The notes beneath the pieces are model-generated. The model was given only the letters and a program-made list of their open reading frames with translations. It made no database searches and had not been told where the DNA came from. The position numbers were made by a program, and so were the translations under genes. Shown here one piece after another: positions 16,587-25,669 of a stretch of 64,000 nucleotides of DNA. Each line of letters begins with the position of its first letter. Position 1 is the first letter of the stretch. This DNA is from Natronomonas gomsonensis (GTDB lineage Archaea > Halobacteriota > Halobacteria > Halobacteriales > Haloarculaceae). Location of the stretch: contig NZ_JACAWU010000001.1 in the NCBI RefSeq assembly GCF_013391635.1, forward strand, positions 248,001 to 312,000, written 5' to 3'.

Positions 16587-18635
16587 GTGTCAAATCGACC
16601 CACACAGCCACGGGAGAGCATCTGTCCGTACTGTGGTGTCGGCTGTGGTCTCACGTACAACCCGGATTCGGGGAAGGCGACCGGCTGGAAGGGCCCTGTC
16701 AACACTCGTGGAGAAATCTGTCCGAAGGGGGCGGCGGCGTGGGAAATCGTCGACCACGAGGACCGCCTGACCACGCCACTCGTCCGCGACGGCGAGACGT
16801 TCGTCCCCGTCTCCTGGGAGACGGCGCTGGAGGCGGTTACGGAGGTCTTCTCGGAAATCGTCGAGACCGACGGTCCCGACGCGCTGGGGTTTTTCGCCTC
16901 CTCGAACTGCACCAACGAGGAGAACTACGTCCTCCAGAAACTGGCACGGAGTCTCGGGACGAACAACGTGGACAACTGCGCCCGGTTGTGTCACTCCTCG
17001 ACGGTCGCCGCCATGGGCGAGCGCTTCGGCGCCGGCGCGATGACGAACACCCTCGAGGACCTCCGAGAGGCCGACGCCTACCTCGTCGCCGGCGCCAACC
17101 CCGCCGAACAGCACCCGATTATCTTCCGGTCGTATCTCCTCCCCGCGGTTCGGGACGGAACCGAACTGATTCACGTCGACCCACGAGAGAACGACACCAC
17201 GAAGGCGGCCACACACCACCTGCCGGTGAAGCCGGGGTTCGACATCCCGCTTCTCAACGCCGTCGCGAAGGTGATAGTCGAGGAGGACCTCACGGACGAG
17301 GCGTTCCTCGAAACGCGCGTCGAAGGCGTCGACGCGTTCGTCGAGTTCCTCGAGGGCATTGATGTCGACGACAACGCCCAGCTGGCGGGCGTCGACCCCG
17401 ACGACCTCCGGGCGGCCGCCCGCGCGTACGCCGAGGCCGACCGGGCGGCGACTTTCACCGGGATGGGGATGAGCCAACACCACTGCGGCACCGACAACGT
17501 TCACGCACTGTTGAACCTGGCCCTTTTGACCGGCAACGTCGGCGAGCGCGGGACGGGCGTGAATCCGCTTCGCGGCCAGAACAACGTTCAGGGTGCCGGC
17601 GACGTCGGCGCGTTGCCGAACGTGCTACCCGGGTATCAGTCGGTCGGCGACGACGAGGCCCGCGATGCCGTCGCCGACGTGTGGGGATTCGAGCCGCCGG
17701 CCGAACCGGGACTCACCGAAGTCGAGATGACACACGCCTTCGGCGAGGACCTGCGCGGGGCGCTGGTGTTCGGTGAAAACCCCGCCGTGACGGAACCGAA
17801 CGCCGACCGGGTCCGCGAGCGCTTCGAGCAACTGGACTGTCTGGTCGTGTTGGACCTCTTCGAAACCGAAACCGCCGAGTACGCCGACGTGATTCTCCCG
17901 GGGAGTGCGTGGGCCGAAAAGGCCGGCAGCGTCACCAACACCGACCGACAGGTCATGCGGATGCGACCCAATACCGAACCACCCGGCGACGCCCGTCTCG
18001 ACCTCGAGGTGCTGTGTGAACTCGGCGAGCGGTTGGCCGACGATGGCGTCCGCTTCGACTACGACGGTCCGGAGGCCGTCTTCGAGGAACTCACCGAAGT
18101 GCTTCCGCAGTACGCCGGCATGAGCTACGACGGCATCGGAACGGGAAGCCAGCGGTGGCCGTTTCCAGCGGGTGCCGAGGAGGGCGTCGGCGTCCTCCAC
18201 GCCGACCGGTTCGAATCCGGGCGTCGAACCGCCGACCTCCGGGCGGTCGAGCACGTCGACCCCGTCGACGACGTCGCCGACGACGAACTCGTGTTGACGA
18301 CCGGTCGGGTCCTCCAGCAGTTCAACAGCGGCGCGCTCACGCGGCGGTCGGGGACGCTCGTTCGCATGCGCGGCGAGGACGTCTTACAGATACACCCCGA
18401 GGACGCCGAGCGGCGCGACATCGCCGACGGTGATAGGGTTCGCGTCGAAAGCGAGCGGGGGTCGGTGACCATCGAGGCCGACCTCACGCCGGCGGTTCGT
18501 CGGGGAACCGTCTTCGCGACGTTTCACTACGCCGACCCGCTCATCAATCGACTCACCGGCGACACCCTAGACCCCGTCGCGAAGATTCCCGAGTACAAAC
18601 ACAGCGCGGTGACGGTCGAAATCCACCGGGAGTGA
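16587..18635 (+). CDS. FdhF-type formate dehydrogenase/molybdopterin oxidoreductase
   Basis: 682 aa, GTG start. An N-terminal 4Fe-4S binding site, CPYCGVGC with a fourth Cys in EICPKGAAAW, is followed by the molybdenum cofactor domains of the DMSO reductase family. At the Mo-ligand position the sequence is DNCARLCHSSTV, so a Cys replaces the selenocysteine of E. coli FdhF. C-terminal blocks (EYADVILPGSAWAEKAG, TGRVLQQFNSG, FHYADPLINRLT) match formate dehydrogenase alpha subunits. It lacks the extra Fe-S N-terminal domains of NAD-linked enzymes, so the electron partner is unknown. No accessory subunit gene is adjacent. Confidence 0.88.
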   Translation: MSNRPTQPRESICPYCGVGCGLTYNPDSGKATGWKGPVNTRGEICPKGAAAWEIVDHEDRLTTPLVRDGETFVPVSWETALEAVTEVFSEIVETDGPDALGFFASSNCTNEENYVLQKLARSLGTNNVDNCARLCHSSTVAAMGERFGAGAMTNTLEDLREADAYLVAGANPAEQHPIIFRSYLLPAVRDGTELIHVDPRENDTTKAATHHLPVKPGFDIPLLNAVAKVIVEEDLTDEAFLETRVEGVDAFVEFLEGIDVDDNAQLAGVDPDDLRAAARAYAEADRAATFTGMGMSQHHCGTDNVHALLNLALLTGNVGERGTGVNPLRGQNNVQGAGDVGALPNVLPGYQSVGDDEARDAVADVWGFEPPAEPGLTEVEMTHAFGEDLRGALVFGENPAVTEPNADRVRERFEQLDCLVVLDLFETETAEYADVILPGSAWAEKAGSVTNTDRQVMRMRPNTEPPGDARLDLEVLCELGERLADDGVRFDYDGPEAVFEELTEVLPQYAGMSYDGIGTGSQRWPFPAGAEEGVGVLHADRFESGRRTADLRAVEHVDPVDDVADDELVLTTGRVLQQFNSGALTRRSGTLVRMRGEDVLQIHPEDAERRDIADGDRVRVESERGSVTIEADLTPAVRRGTVFATFHYADPLINRLTGDTLDPVAKIPEYKHSAVTVEIHRE

Positions 18636-18700
18636 CTGGCTGGTCGATGCCGCGGCACGACCGGGGACCCGCTTAAGCGACTGGGGGTGGTACTAGCCGC

Positions 18701-19132
18701 ATGAAACACGTCGACTACGTGTACACCGTCGGGATGACCGACGCCGAACTCGATGAGTTCCTTCGACTCGGCGAGCACGGCGTTTTGGGGTTGGCCGACG
18801 GCGACGACGCCTACGCGGTACCGCTGAGTTACCACTACGACGGGAAGCGACTCCTGCTCAGGGTGAGCGGCCACGACGACGACAGCGAGAAGCGGCGGTT
18901 CCTGGAGACGACGGGGACGACGACGTTCGTCGTCTTCGACGCCTCGACGGCCGACTCCTGGAGCATTCAGGTCCGCGGCCCCGTGAGCGAGTTCGAAAGC
19001 GACGTCGATGAGGCGACACTGCGGGAGTGGTTCCCACCGTTTCGGCTGTTCGACGAGGCCGTCGAGGCGGTCGATTTCAGCCTCTTCGAGTTGGAGATGG
19101 AGTCGGTCGTCGGCCGCCGAACGGTCGAGTGA
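18701..19132 (+). CDS. Pyridoxamine-phosphate-oxidase-like split-barrel protein
   Basis: 143 aa. It shows the flavin/heme split-barrel pattern: DEFLRLGEHGVLGLADGDDAYAVPLSYHYDGKRLLLR, then RRFLETTGTTTFVVFDAS and WSIQVRGPVSEF. Members bind FMN, F420 or heme and many have unknown substrates. It shares this domain with the C-terminal half of the fusion protein at 21143. It is followed 3 nt later by the convergent DsrE-like gene. Confidence 0.82.
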   Translation: MKHVDYVYTVGMTDAELDEFLRLGEHGVLGLADGDDAYAVPLSYHYDGKRLLLRVSGHDDDSEKRRFLETTGTTTFVVFDASTADSWSIQVRGPVSEFESDVDEATLREWFPPFRLFDEAVEAVDFSLFELEMESVVGRRTVE

Positions 19133-19135
19133 GCG

Positions 19136-19492
19136 TTAGAAGGTGATGATTTCGTAGTCGTCGGCGACGAGCGAGCGGATGCTCGGGTGGCCGTCGTTTT
19201 CGTCGGCGACGACGACGCCGGAGTCGTTCACCGCCTCGTCGACGCCGAAGGCACCGGAACAGAAATCACAGACCGAGGTGTCGTCCCGGACCGACAGATA
19301 CAGGTCGTGGTGTCGGTGGTCTTCGTCCTCCAGTTCGGGCACCCACTGGGTGCCGGCGCCGTCGAAAATCAACTCGACGTCGTCGCCCTCGGCCTCGGCG
19401 AACTCCTTGGCTGCTTCGAGGCCGTTGACGAGTCGGCCGCGGTCGGCGTGCGATTCGGTGCCGGCGAGAATCACGATTGCTGCTTTCGTCAT
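19136..19492 (-). CDS. DsrE-like protein
   Basis: 118 aa from ATG 19492. The N-terminal TKAAIVILAG strand, the GLEAAKEFAEAEGDDVELIFDGAG helix-strand, and VCDFCSGAFGV with a CxxC-like pair match DsrE/DsrF-like sulfur-relay and peroxiredoxin-like proteins of haloarchaea. The Cys pair (CDFC) may carry sulfur or sense redox state. It is cotranscribed in reverse with, or separate from, the reductase gene 84 bp upstream. Confidence 0.75.
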   Translation of the reverse strand: MTKAAIVILAGTESHADRGRLVNGLEAAKEFAEAEGDDVELIFDGAGTQWVPELEDEDHRHHDLYLSVRDDTSVCDFCSGAFGVDEAVNDSGVVVADENDGHPSIRSLVADDYEIITF

Positions 19493-19576
19493 TACGGAGA
19501 GGGATACGTCGAGTCGGTACAAAAGGCCGAGTGGGTCGTGTGTCGTCGGAACCACTCACCGAAAGGCACGAACCGG

Positions 19577-21013
19577 TCAGTGGTCGTGGCTGTGGGCGTC
19601 GTCCGGGCGGGTGAACTGCCCGGCGAACGCCCGCTGGACCACCTCGGACAGCGCCGGGTGGATGTGAACCGACTCGCGAATGTCACGAACCGTTCCGGAC
19701 CCCGCTTTCATCGCGACGACGACCTCCTGAATCAGGTTCGACGCCTCGGGGCCGACGATGTGACAGCCGAGTATCTCCCCGTCGAGGTCGATGAGCACCT
19801 TCACGAACCCCTCGGCACGCATGGCGCTCCCGCGGGCAGTTTTGTCGTAGGGGTACGTCCGGGTGGCGTACTCGACGCCGTCGGCCCGGAGGTCGCTTTC
19901 CGTCGCCCCGACGCCGGCGACTTCCGGCGAGGCGAAGACGGCGAACGGCATCGCCTCGTAGTCGACCGCCTGGAGTTCCTCGCCGAAGAGGTTCCGGGCG
20001 ACCGTCTGCGCTTCGTGATTGGCGCTGTGTTTCAGCAGGTACTCTCCGACGATGTCGCCCAGCGCCCACACGCCGTCGGCAGTCGTCCGCAGGTACTCGT
20101 CGGTCTCGACGAACCCCCCGTCGTCGGTCTCAACGCCCGTCGCCTCGACGTTCAGGATGTCGGTGTTCGGGACGCGACCGGCGGCGACGAGCAGTTCGTC
20201 GCCGGTGGCGGTGACCGGGTCGGCGTCCTCGACGATGCCGCCGTCGTCGCCGTACTCGTAGGGTTTGGCCTCGACGGTCACCGAGTCGCCGTCCTCGCTG
20301 ACTGCCGTCGCCGTGTGGCCGGTGTGGACGGTAAAACGGTCGGCGTAGCGCTCGGTGAACGCCGCCGCGACCTCCTCGTCGGCGTCCGGAAGCAGATTCG
20401 GCCGGCGACCGACGATGGTCACGTCGCTGCCGAACGTCCCGAAGAAGTGGCCGAGTTCCGCTGCGATGTAGCCGCCGCCGACGATGACGAGATGGTCCGG
20501 CGGCGTCTCCAACTGGAGGGCTTCGGTACTCGTCAGGTAATCGACCGACTCGATGCCGTCGATGTTCGGAACACCCGGGCGCGTGCCGGCCGCGATGAGC
20601 ACCGTCTCACCCCGGAGTCTCGCCCCCTCGTCGTTGCCGCTGGAGATTTCGAGGGTTCGATCGTCGACGAACCGGCCCTCGCCCTCGAACAGGTCGTGTC
20701 GGGACGACGAGCGCAGTCCGCGCCGAATCGACTCGGCGTCCTCGGAGACTTCCTCGTTGACCGACCGGACGAGTTCCGCGAAGTCGACATCGTTCACCTC
20801 GGCATCGATGTGGAACTCCCCGGCCCGCTCGATGGTTTCGAGTACGTCCGCGTGATACAGCAGGTGTTTCGAGGGGATGCATCCCCGGTTGAGACACGTC
20901 CCGCCGAGCGGCCCTTTCTCGACGACGGCGACCGACTGCCCTTGGTTGGCGGCGGCGTTGGCCACGTCGAGTCCCGACCCCGAACCGACGACGACGAAAT
21001 CGAAGTCTTCCAT
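19577..21013 (-). CDS. FAD disulfide reductase, mycothione/bis-gamma-glutamylcystine reductase-like
   Basis: 478 aa from ATG 21013; a longer start at 21043 adds ten residues not typical of the family. Class-I pyridine nucleotide-disulfide oxidoreductase: FAD site VVVGSGSGLDVANAA, redox pair GTCLNRGCIPSK, NAD(P) site VIVGGGYIAAELG, and the C-terminal HIHPALSEV with the active-site His and Glu. The CLNRGC motif and the ending resemble mycothione reductases and the haloarchaeal bis-gamma-glutamylcystine reductase. Dihydrolipoamide dehydrogenase is less likely. It would keep the low-molecular-weight thiol reduced. Confidence 0.75.
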   Translation of the reverse strand: MEDFDFVVVGSGSGLDVANAAANQGQSVAVVEKGPLGGTCLNRGCIPSKHLLYHADVLETIERAGEFHIDAEVNDVDFAELVRSVNEEVSEDAESIRRGLRSSSRHDLFEGEGRFVDDRTLEISSGNDEGARLRGETVLIAAGTRPGVPNIDGIESVDYLTSTEALQLETPPDHLVIVGGGYIAAELGHFFGTFGSDVTIVGRRPNLLPDADEEVAAAFTERYADRFTVHTGHTATAVSEDGDSVTVEAKPYEYGDDGGIVEDADPVTATGDELLVAAGRVPNTDILNVEATGVETDDGGFVETDEYLRTTADGVWALGDIVGEYLLKHSANHEAQTVARNLFGEELQAVDYEAMPFAVFASPEVAGVGATESDLRADGVEYATRTYPYDKTARGSAMRAEGFVKVLIDLDGEILGCHIVGPEASNLIQEVVVAMKAGSGTVRDIRESVHIHPALSEVVQRAFAGQFTRPDDAHSHDH

Positions 21014-21142
21014 AGCGGTATCTACAGTGTGAATCCGTATCAAACCCCAGTTGCTCGTGTGACTCGGCTACCCGGGCGTCGAGAGGAGGACCGTCGGACA
21101 GTGACAAAACGTATCCCCACCGGTCCGCAGGGTTGACCCACG

Positions 21143-22252
21143 ATGGGGACACGCAGCGACAGAGCCGACGATGAGGTCGGACCGACCCTGTATCTCGAAT
21201 CGACGCCGCTCGATGCCGACGAGGCGTTCTGTACAGACGTGTTCGACGACGCCAGCGGGGAGTACCGAGTCGTCCAGTTCACCGCGGCGCAGTCATTCGA
21301 GTCGCTCCGAGAGGCGCTGGACGTCCAGTTGGAGCGGCTCCACGACCCCTCGGAGGCGGCGGTCATCATCACCACCCCACAGGCCGACGAGGAAGCGACG
21401 ACCTCCGAAGTCGGAGCGGGGACGCCGCTGTACGGCTTCCAGGTCAACCCACACGACCTGACGGGGATTTCGGTCGCCTTCTCCCGACTCATCGAGAAAT
21501 GGGACGAAACCGAGGGGACAGTGAGAATCTGTCTCCGAGACATCGAGTCGCTTCTGCCGTATCACGACGACGACCTCGTCTACCGGTTTCTCAACACCGT
21601 CCTCGCGACGCTGCAAGGAGCGGGCGCTGACGTCCACGCACACCTCCACCCGACGGCGACCGACGAGCAGACGCTCCACATGCTGAAATCCCTGTTCGCG
21701 CAGGTCATCGAACCGGGGGAGTCCGGCGAAACGACAGCTACGGCGGCGACCGAACCGAAACCGGAGGCCACCGCAGACACCTCGGAAGCGGAGTCGACAG
21801 ACACGACGACGGCGACGACCGCAGCGATGACCGACGCGGAAATCGATGCGTTCCTCGGTTCCGCCGGCTACGGCGTCCTCGCGTTCGGGAGTGAAGGGCC
21901 GTACGCCGTCCCGATGTCCTACGGGTACGACGCCGCACGGCGGGAACTGTACCTCCACATGTCGTCGTTCGAGGGGAGCGAAAAGCAGACTCGACTGGAA
22001 GAGTCGACGGCGGTGTCGCTGGTCGTCACCCGATACGAACGTCCCGACCGCTGGCGGAGTGTCGTCGTCGACGGGCAACTTGAGCGCCTCTCGGCTGACG
22101 AGGTTCGAGACCGGGACGTACTCAGCGTCTTCGCCGACAGCAAACTCGCCTCAGTCGACGTGTTCAGCCCCAAACCCTCCGAAATCTCCTTCGAGTGGTA
22201 CGCCCTCACCCCGACCGACATCACCGGGCGACAGGGCGCCGGTTCGCTGTGA
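21143..22252 (+). CDS. Fusion: KaiC-like (DUF7504-type) domain plus split-barrel flavin domain
   Basis: 369 aa. Residues 1-195 resemble the KaiC-like proteins at 2416 and 39700, sharing NPHDLTGISVAFS, CLRDIESLLPYHDDDLVYRFL (Walker-B-like position) and HLHPTATDEQTLHML; no P-loop remains (PTLYLESTPLDADEAF at that place). An Ala/Thr-rich linker follows (about 200-228). Residues 229-369 form a pyridoxamine-oxidase-like split barrel (DAFLGSAGYGVLAFGSEGPYAVPMSYGYD) similar to the protein at 18701. The combination suggests a signalling module coupled to a flavin or redox-cofactor sensor (inference). Confidence 0.75.
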   Translation: MGTRSDRADDEVGPTLYLESTPLDADEAFCTDVFDDASGEYRVVQFTAAQSFESLREALDVQLERLHDPSEAAVIITTPQADEEATTSEVGAGTPLYGFQVNPHDLTGISVAFSRLIEKWDETEGTVRICLRDIESLLPYHDDDLVYRFLNTVLATLQGAGADVHAHLHPTATDEQTLHMLKSLFAQVIEPGESGETTATAATEPKPEATADTSEAESTDTTTATTAAMTDAEIDAFLGSAGYGVLAFGSEGPYAVPMSYGYDAARRELYLHMSSFEGSEKQTRLEESTAVSLVVTRYERPDRWRSVVVDGQLERLSADEVRDRDVLSVFADSKLASVDVFSPKPSEISFEWYALTPTDITGRQGAGSL

Positions 22253-23146
22253 GTGTCGAGTCGTAACGGAGCGAATACCGACGGGGGCTGACAGAGGCCA
22301 TCCAGAACGCCCAGACAGCTGTATCTATCATATGCATCTTCTAGCCAGATACGCTTGTGTACATATGCGTTTCATATTGTGAAACTCGTATTTAACCGTT
22401 TCCGGAACTGCTGGAATTTCACACTCCGTTCCGATGGCGTTCGTCTGAAACTGATAGCATGTATTTCATAACATAGCTAATTTTGTTATGTATAACACCC
22501 TGCCCCGCAGACCCCCCGTCGTGTGCATCCGGTCACGAGCGGCATCTCTCCAAGCTCGACCGGAAATCGAGGGGCTCGATTGATACGAGCGTACGGGCGT
22601 GATTCGTCACCACACGAGCTACCCGATACCGAACCGGCGGCGATGGGCGCTGCGTGGTTGAACCGAGTGTGAGAGAGTGTTCGTCGGTAATCTAAATATA
22701 ATCACTGGAGCGGTCGGCTTACCGACTACCCCCCAGCCAGATATTGAAGACCGAACCAGTCCGGTCCCTCTCCCGCTGATTCATATTTACCGGACCATCC
22801 GATGGTTTGTCATAACGACGCCGCACATGCTTGCGAATAGACGCGTTACTTCGCGGGACCATAGCGGTGTTGTAGTCGGAGCCTACAGCGACTGGCATTC
22901 CTCGGCTGACAGCACCGACCACGGACGAGAGTACGCTGTGCTTACAGCGATATGGAACCAGCTAACAAACCGAGGGGCTCGTGTCGGAGACCGCTTGCCT
23001 CTCTCCAGCGGTTACTACTTCGGTCGGCACCGGCACCCCCTCGATGAACTGTTAGTGGCACGACGTATTTCCGCTAGGGCCAACGCTACTACGGCCCGGG
23101 GTGCAGTCAGGTCCCGACAGCTCTCCGCCCTAGAGGGACGCCGGCG
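22253..23146. other. Long noncoding stretch at the left edge of an accessory island
   Basis: About 890 bp with no convincing gene on either strand. The first 250 bp (22320-22500) are AT-rich with small inverted repeats (GTTTCA/TGAAAC at 22369-22385; CATAACA/TGTTATG at 22467-22490). The rest is moderately GC-rich; it contains open frames but without acidic composition or recognisable motifs. I see no tRNA, 7S RNA or RNase P signature. It may hold decayed genes or the boundary of inserted DNA. Confidence 0.5.
22467..22490. repeat. Inverted repeat, 7-bp stem in AT-rich DNA
   Basis: CATAACA and TGTTATG separated by 10 nt. It could be a protein site or a weak hairpin within the AT-rich block downstream of the KaiC/split-barrel fusion gene. 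Confidence 0.4.
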
Positions 23147-23323
23147 CTATGTGTCCCCGACGAGTCGTCCCACTACGGGGGCGTTCTCAGCCAGCCACGG
23201 CTTGAGATAGACGAGGCCACCAACGACGATGGCGGTGACGACGAGACCGCCAACCGGGCCGACCCGCTTCGTCGCCACCGTCCAGACCATCCATGCAGTC
23301 GTGAGGCGTTGGAAGAGTGCCAC
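23147..23323 (-). CDS. 58-aa membrane protein
   Basis: An open frame starting with GTG at 23323, 13 nt after the stop of the membrane gene at 23337, and ending at TAG 23147. The product begins MALFQRLTTAWMVWTVATKR, has one strong hydrophobic helix (about residues 21-40) and ends KPWLAENAPVVGRLVGDT. Codon use is haloarchaeal and the reading is clean, supporting a real small gene cotranscribed with the upstream one. An internal ATG gives a 47-aa form. Confidence 0.55.
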   Translation of the reverse strand: MALFQRLTTAWMVWTVATKRVGPVGGLVVTAIVVGGLVYLKPWLAENAPVVGRLVGDT

Positions 23324-23336
23324 TATTGTAGCACCA

Positions 23337-23690
23337 TCAGACGCCAGGAACTCCGAAGGCTCCGATGCCGAGCCCGAGGACCGTGTTCAGGACGAAGAGG
23401 ATGGCGAGCGCGGACAGCCAGGCCACCAAACCGATGAGCACGGCTTTGATCCAGTCACCCGGATACCGCCAGTTGATGACGGCAATCCACACGATCAGGG
23501 CGATGACAGGCCCGATGAGCGGAATCCAGGACGTCAGCGCCCACGCGATGGCACCGATCAGTGCGGTGATGACGGCGTGACTATAGTCGTCGACACCCGC
23601 GATCACGCGAGCGCTGATGTAGATTGCGAGCCCCCCGACTAGGAGAGCAACGATGAATGCGATTACCGACCCTACAAGTGCTGTTACCAT
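23337..23690 (-). CDS. Small polytopic membrane protein
   Basis: 117 aa from ATG 23690. Four hydrophobic segments are seen: residues 2-27, 38-55, 57-73 and 84-112, joined by short polar turns (GVDDYSHAV, NWRYPGDW). It has no Cys or His clusters and no enzymatic motif. It is probably in one unit with the 58-aa membrane protein just downstream. Function unknown. Confidence 0.65.
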   Translation of the reverse strand: MVTALVGSVIAFIVALLVGGLAIYISARVIAGVDDYSHAVITALIGAIAWALTSWIPLIGPVIALIVWIAVINWRYPGDWIKAVLIGLVAWLSALAILFVLNTVLGLGIGAFGVPGV

Positions 23691-23883
23691 ACCTACTCTT
23701 CGGTAACTGTCATGAAGAAGATTTCGGCACCGTGAATCTGGTGGAAGCAGTTTCGTGCACTCACTATCGCTTGTCTCGTGTGCAGCGTTGACCGATTCTC
23801 TTTGGCGGCTGACGATGGTCACTTCGCTGGCCGTTCGCCGAGACAGCAATACATTTGAACCACTGGAAACCCAAGAGCACCAC

Positions 23884-24417
23884 ATGCGGACCATAGACGA
23901 GACGCTCCAACCGGACGTTTCCTACCGCGTGAGACAGCGACTCGGGCCATTGATCACCCGACTCGCACAAACGTTCGGACAGCCCGAGTACCACCTTCGG
24001 GATACCGAGTATGTCGGTACCGTCCAGCGGCCGATAGACGAGTTCACGGAGACCCTCCAGGAACACGGGTTCGAGTGGGACCCGCTGGCGTGGTATCACC
24101 TGCCGCCAGTTGGGTCGGAACCGGATGGCAGCTGGACGTATCAACGGACCTTGCTGGCCGACAGACAGATACACACGATCCTCATCGCCCACTCGCCGGA
24201 GTATATCGACGTTTTCGCCCACGAGGAGTACAACTGGCTGCGACACCCGATCAAACACGTCCGGCAGGTCGGTATCGAGCGGAAAGCCGGTAGTAGCGCA
24301 ATGCGCCGTTGGATCGAGAGTCACGGCATAGCGGTCGAAACCAGGTCGCGTCGGCGGCGACAGGTCGCACACGCGATAGATGACCTCTACAACTACCTCG
24401 GGTCCATCATCCGGTAG
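23884..24417 (+). CDS. Hypothetical protein, island gene
   Basis: 177 aa from ATG 23884, which has a TATA-like CAATACATTTG about 35-40 bp upstream. Soluble, with less acidic composition than the window average and a basic C-terminus (TRSRRRRQVAHAIDDL). A central block reads VGTVQRPIDEFTETLQEHGFEWDPLAWYHL. It resembles unannotated haloarchaeal proteins; I do not recognise a family. It stands alone, divergent from the membrane protein genes on its left. Confidence 0.6.
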   Translation: MRTIDETLQPDVSYRVRQRLGPLITRLAQTFGQPEYHLRDTEYVGTVQRPIDEFTETLQEHGFEWDPLAWYHLPPVGSEPDGSWTYQRTLLADRQIHTILIAHSPEYIDVFAHEEYNWLRHPIKHVRQVGIERKAGSSAMRRWIESHGIAVETRSRRRRQVAHAIDDLYNYLGSIIR

Positions 24418-24489
24418 CGTGGGTCGATGTTCGGACTCCGAGATGCCGGTGGAGAGAATCTATCCGCGACGAAGTCGACTCGATATCCG

Positions 24490-25488
24490 CTACTTCAGCG
24501 AGAAAATCCCGCCCGACGCGGTCAACCGCGCGACAGTCGAGAGCCGGAGCATGTAGGCGGTCAACACGAGATAGGGTGCAATCGAGACCGTGAATGCGAC
24601 GGCCACAAACGTCTGTAGCGGCGGGATACCCAGAATCGCGCCGTCGGGGAGGACTTCGCCATTGATTGCGATAATCGCCGAGGCGTTGAACAGGATGGCC
24701 GGGAGCGCGACGACCAGCAGCGTCTGGGACAGCTTTGACACTTCTCTCGTATAATACAGCGTTTTGAAATACTCCTTCCCGATGGCGAACAGTTCGAACG
24801 CTTTGATGAGGTCGTCGAAGGATTCGGACGAGGTGTCATGGGACGAACCAAGCGTTCGTGACCGCTCGATGTGGGAACCGTAGTCGAACCCGATTCCCTT
24901 CCAGAGGACGGCAAACTCCGCGCCGGTGGTCTCATCGACTTCCCCGAGCTGTTCGGCGGCATCCGAGACCGAGACCGCGTACTCGTCGATATCCTCGGCG
25001 ATATCCTGTTCGACGCCGTCCAAATCGTTCGTGAGCGCCTGCGCGCGAGCACTGATGATTCGAGACATGACCTTAAGAAACGACGAGGGGTCGGACGGGT
25101 TCTCTCCGGGCTCGGTCAGTTCGCCGAGATCTCGGCGGAATTGTGTCGCCGCATGAATCCGATTCTCTTGGGTTTTGACGGAGGTGATATCGTGTGAGAG
25201 CACTATCGAGTTGATCGAGACGACGATAGAGACCAGGAGAATCATCCCGCTCAGGAGCGTATTGAGAATCGTCTGGATCGTCGAGGTGTCCGTCAGTAGC
25301 GTCTGCATCTCGAAGGTCCAGAACGTCGAGATGACCATGAAGGTCGCGAACACCACTGTGAGCAGCGCACCCGTCACTGCCAGCCGGTCGGCATCGAGCA
25401 ACACCCACCGTTTCAGGCCGAACCCAGTGGACCAGTTCGGGACGGGGAACCAGTCCCGCCACCGGCTGAATTTCGGGATGATACTCAT
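24490..25488 (-). CDS. Membrane protein of unknown family, island paralog A
   Basis: 332 aa. Two N-terminal TM helices (about 35-58 and 73-95) lead into SIVVSINSIVLSHDI, then a long polar helical region (100-245) and two or three C-terminal helices ending APYLVLTAYMLRLSTVARLTA. The same layout and motifs (VVTINQLVLSQEI, LPFLLFTSYILRLATLAKQ) occur in the protein at 32151, so these are paralogs. No transport or enzyme motif is recognised. A channel or envelope-stress role is possible but not shown. Confidence 0.65.
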   Translation of the reverse strand: MSIIPKFSRWRDWFPVPNWSTGFGLKRWVLLDADRLAVTGALLTVVFATFMVISTFWTFEMQTLLTDTSTIQTILNTLLSGMILLVSIVVSINSIVLSHDITSVKTQENRIHAATQFRRDLGELTEPGENPSDPSSFLKVMSRIISARAQALTNDLDGVEQDIAEDIDEYAVSVSDAAEQLGEVDETTGAEFAVLWKGIGFDYGSHIERSRTLGSSHDTSSESFDDLIKAFELFAIGKEYFKTLYYTREVSKLSQTLLVVALPAILFNASAIIAINGEVLPDGAILGIPPLQTFVAVAFTVSIAPYLVLTAYMLRLSTVARLTASGGIFSLK

Positions 25489-25669
25489 GGGACGGTTCCC
25501 CGAGCGGTAGCACTGGGGAATTCCGCTCGTGATCGAACGCTCATGGTTCCGATAGAAGAGCCACAGCGAAAAAACCCTGTGGTGAGCAGTATCGGGTGGG
25601 CCCGTCCCGAAAGTGATATTGGAGCGTCGCAGACCCGAACCGTCGGTTCACGCGGCGGCGTGGGTCGGC

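Noticed and set aside
22719-22922. 67-codon reverse frame in the same spacer
   Set aside because: No homology or promoter; could be a decayed gene but nothing supports it.
22860-23100. Possible structural RNA (SRP or RNase P) in the spacer
   Set aside because: Neither the SRP helix-8 motif nor the RNase P conserved blocks could be found on either strand.
22677-23210. 177-codon forward frame in the long spacer
   Set aside because: Composition is not halophilic (few acidic residues), no motif, and its 3' end overlaps the more convincing 58-aa reverse gene.
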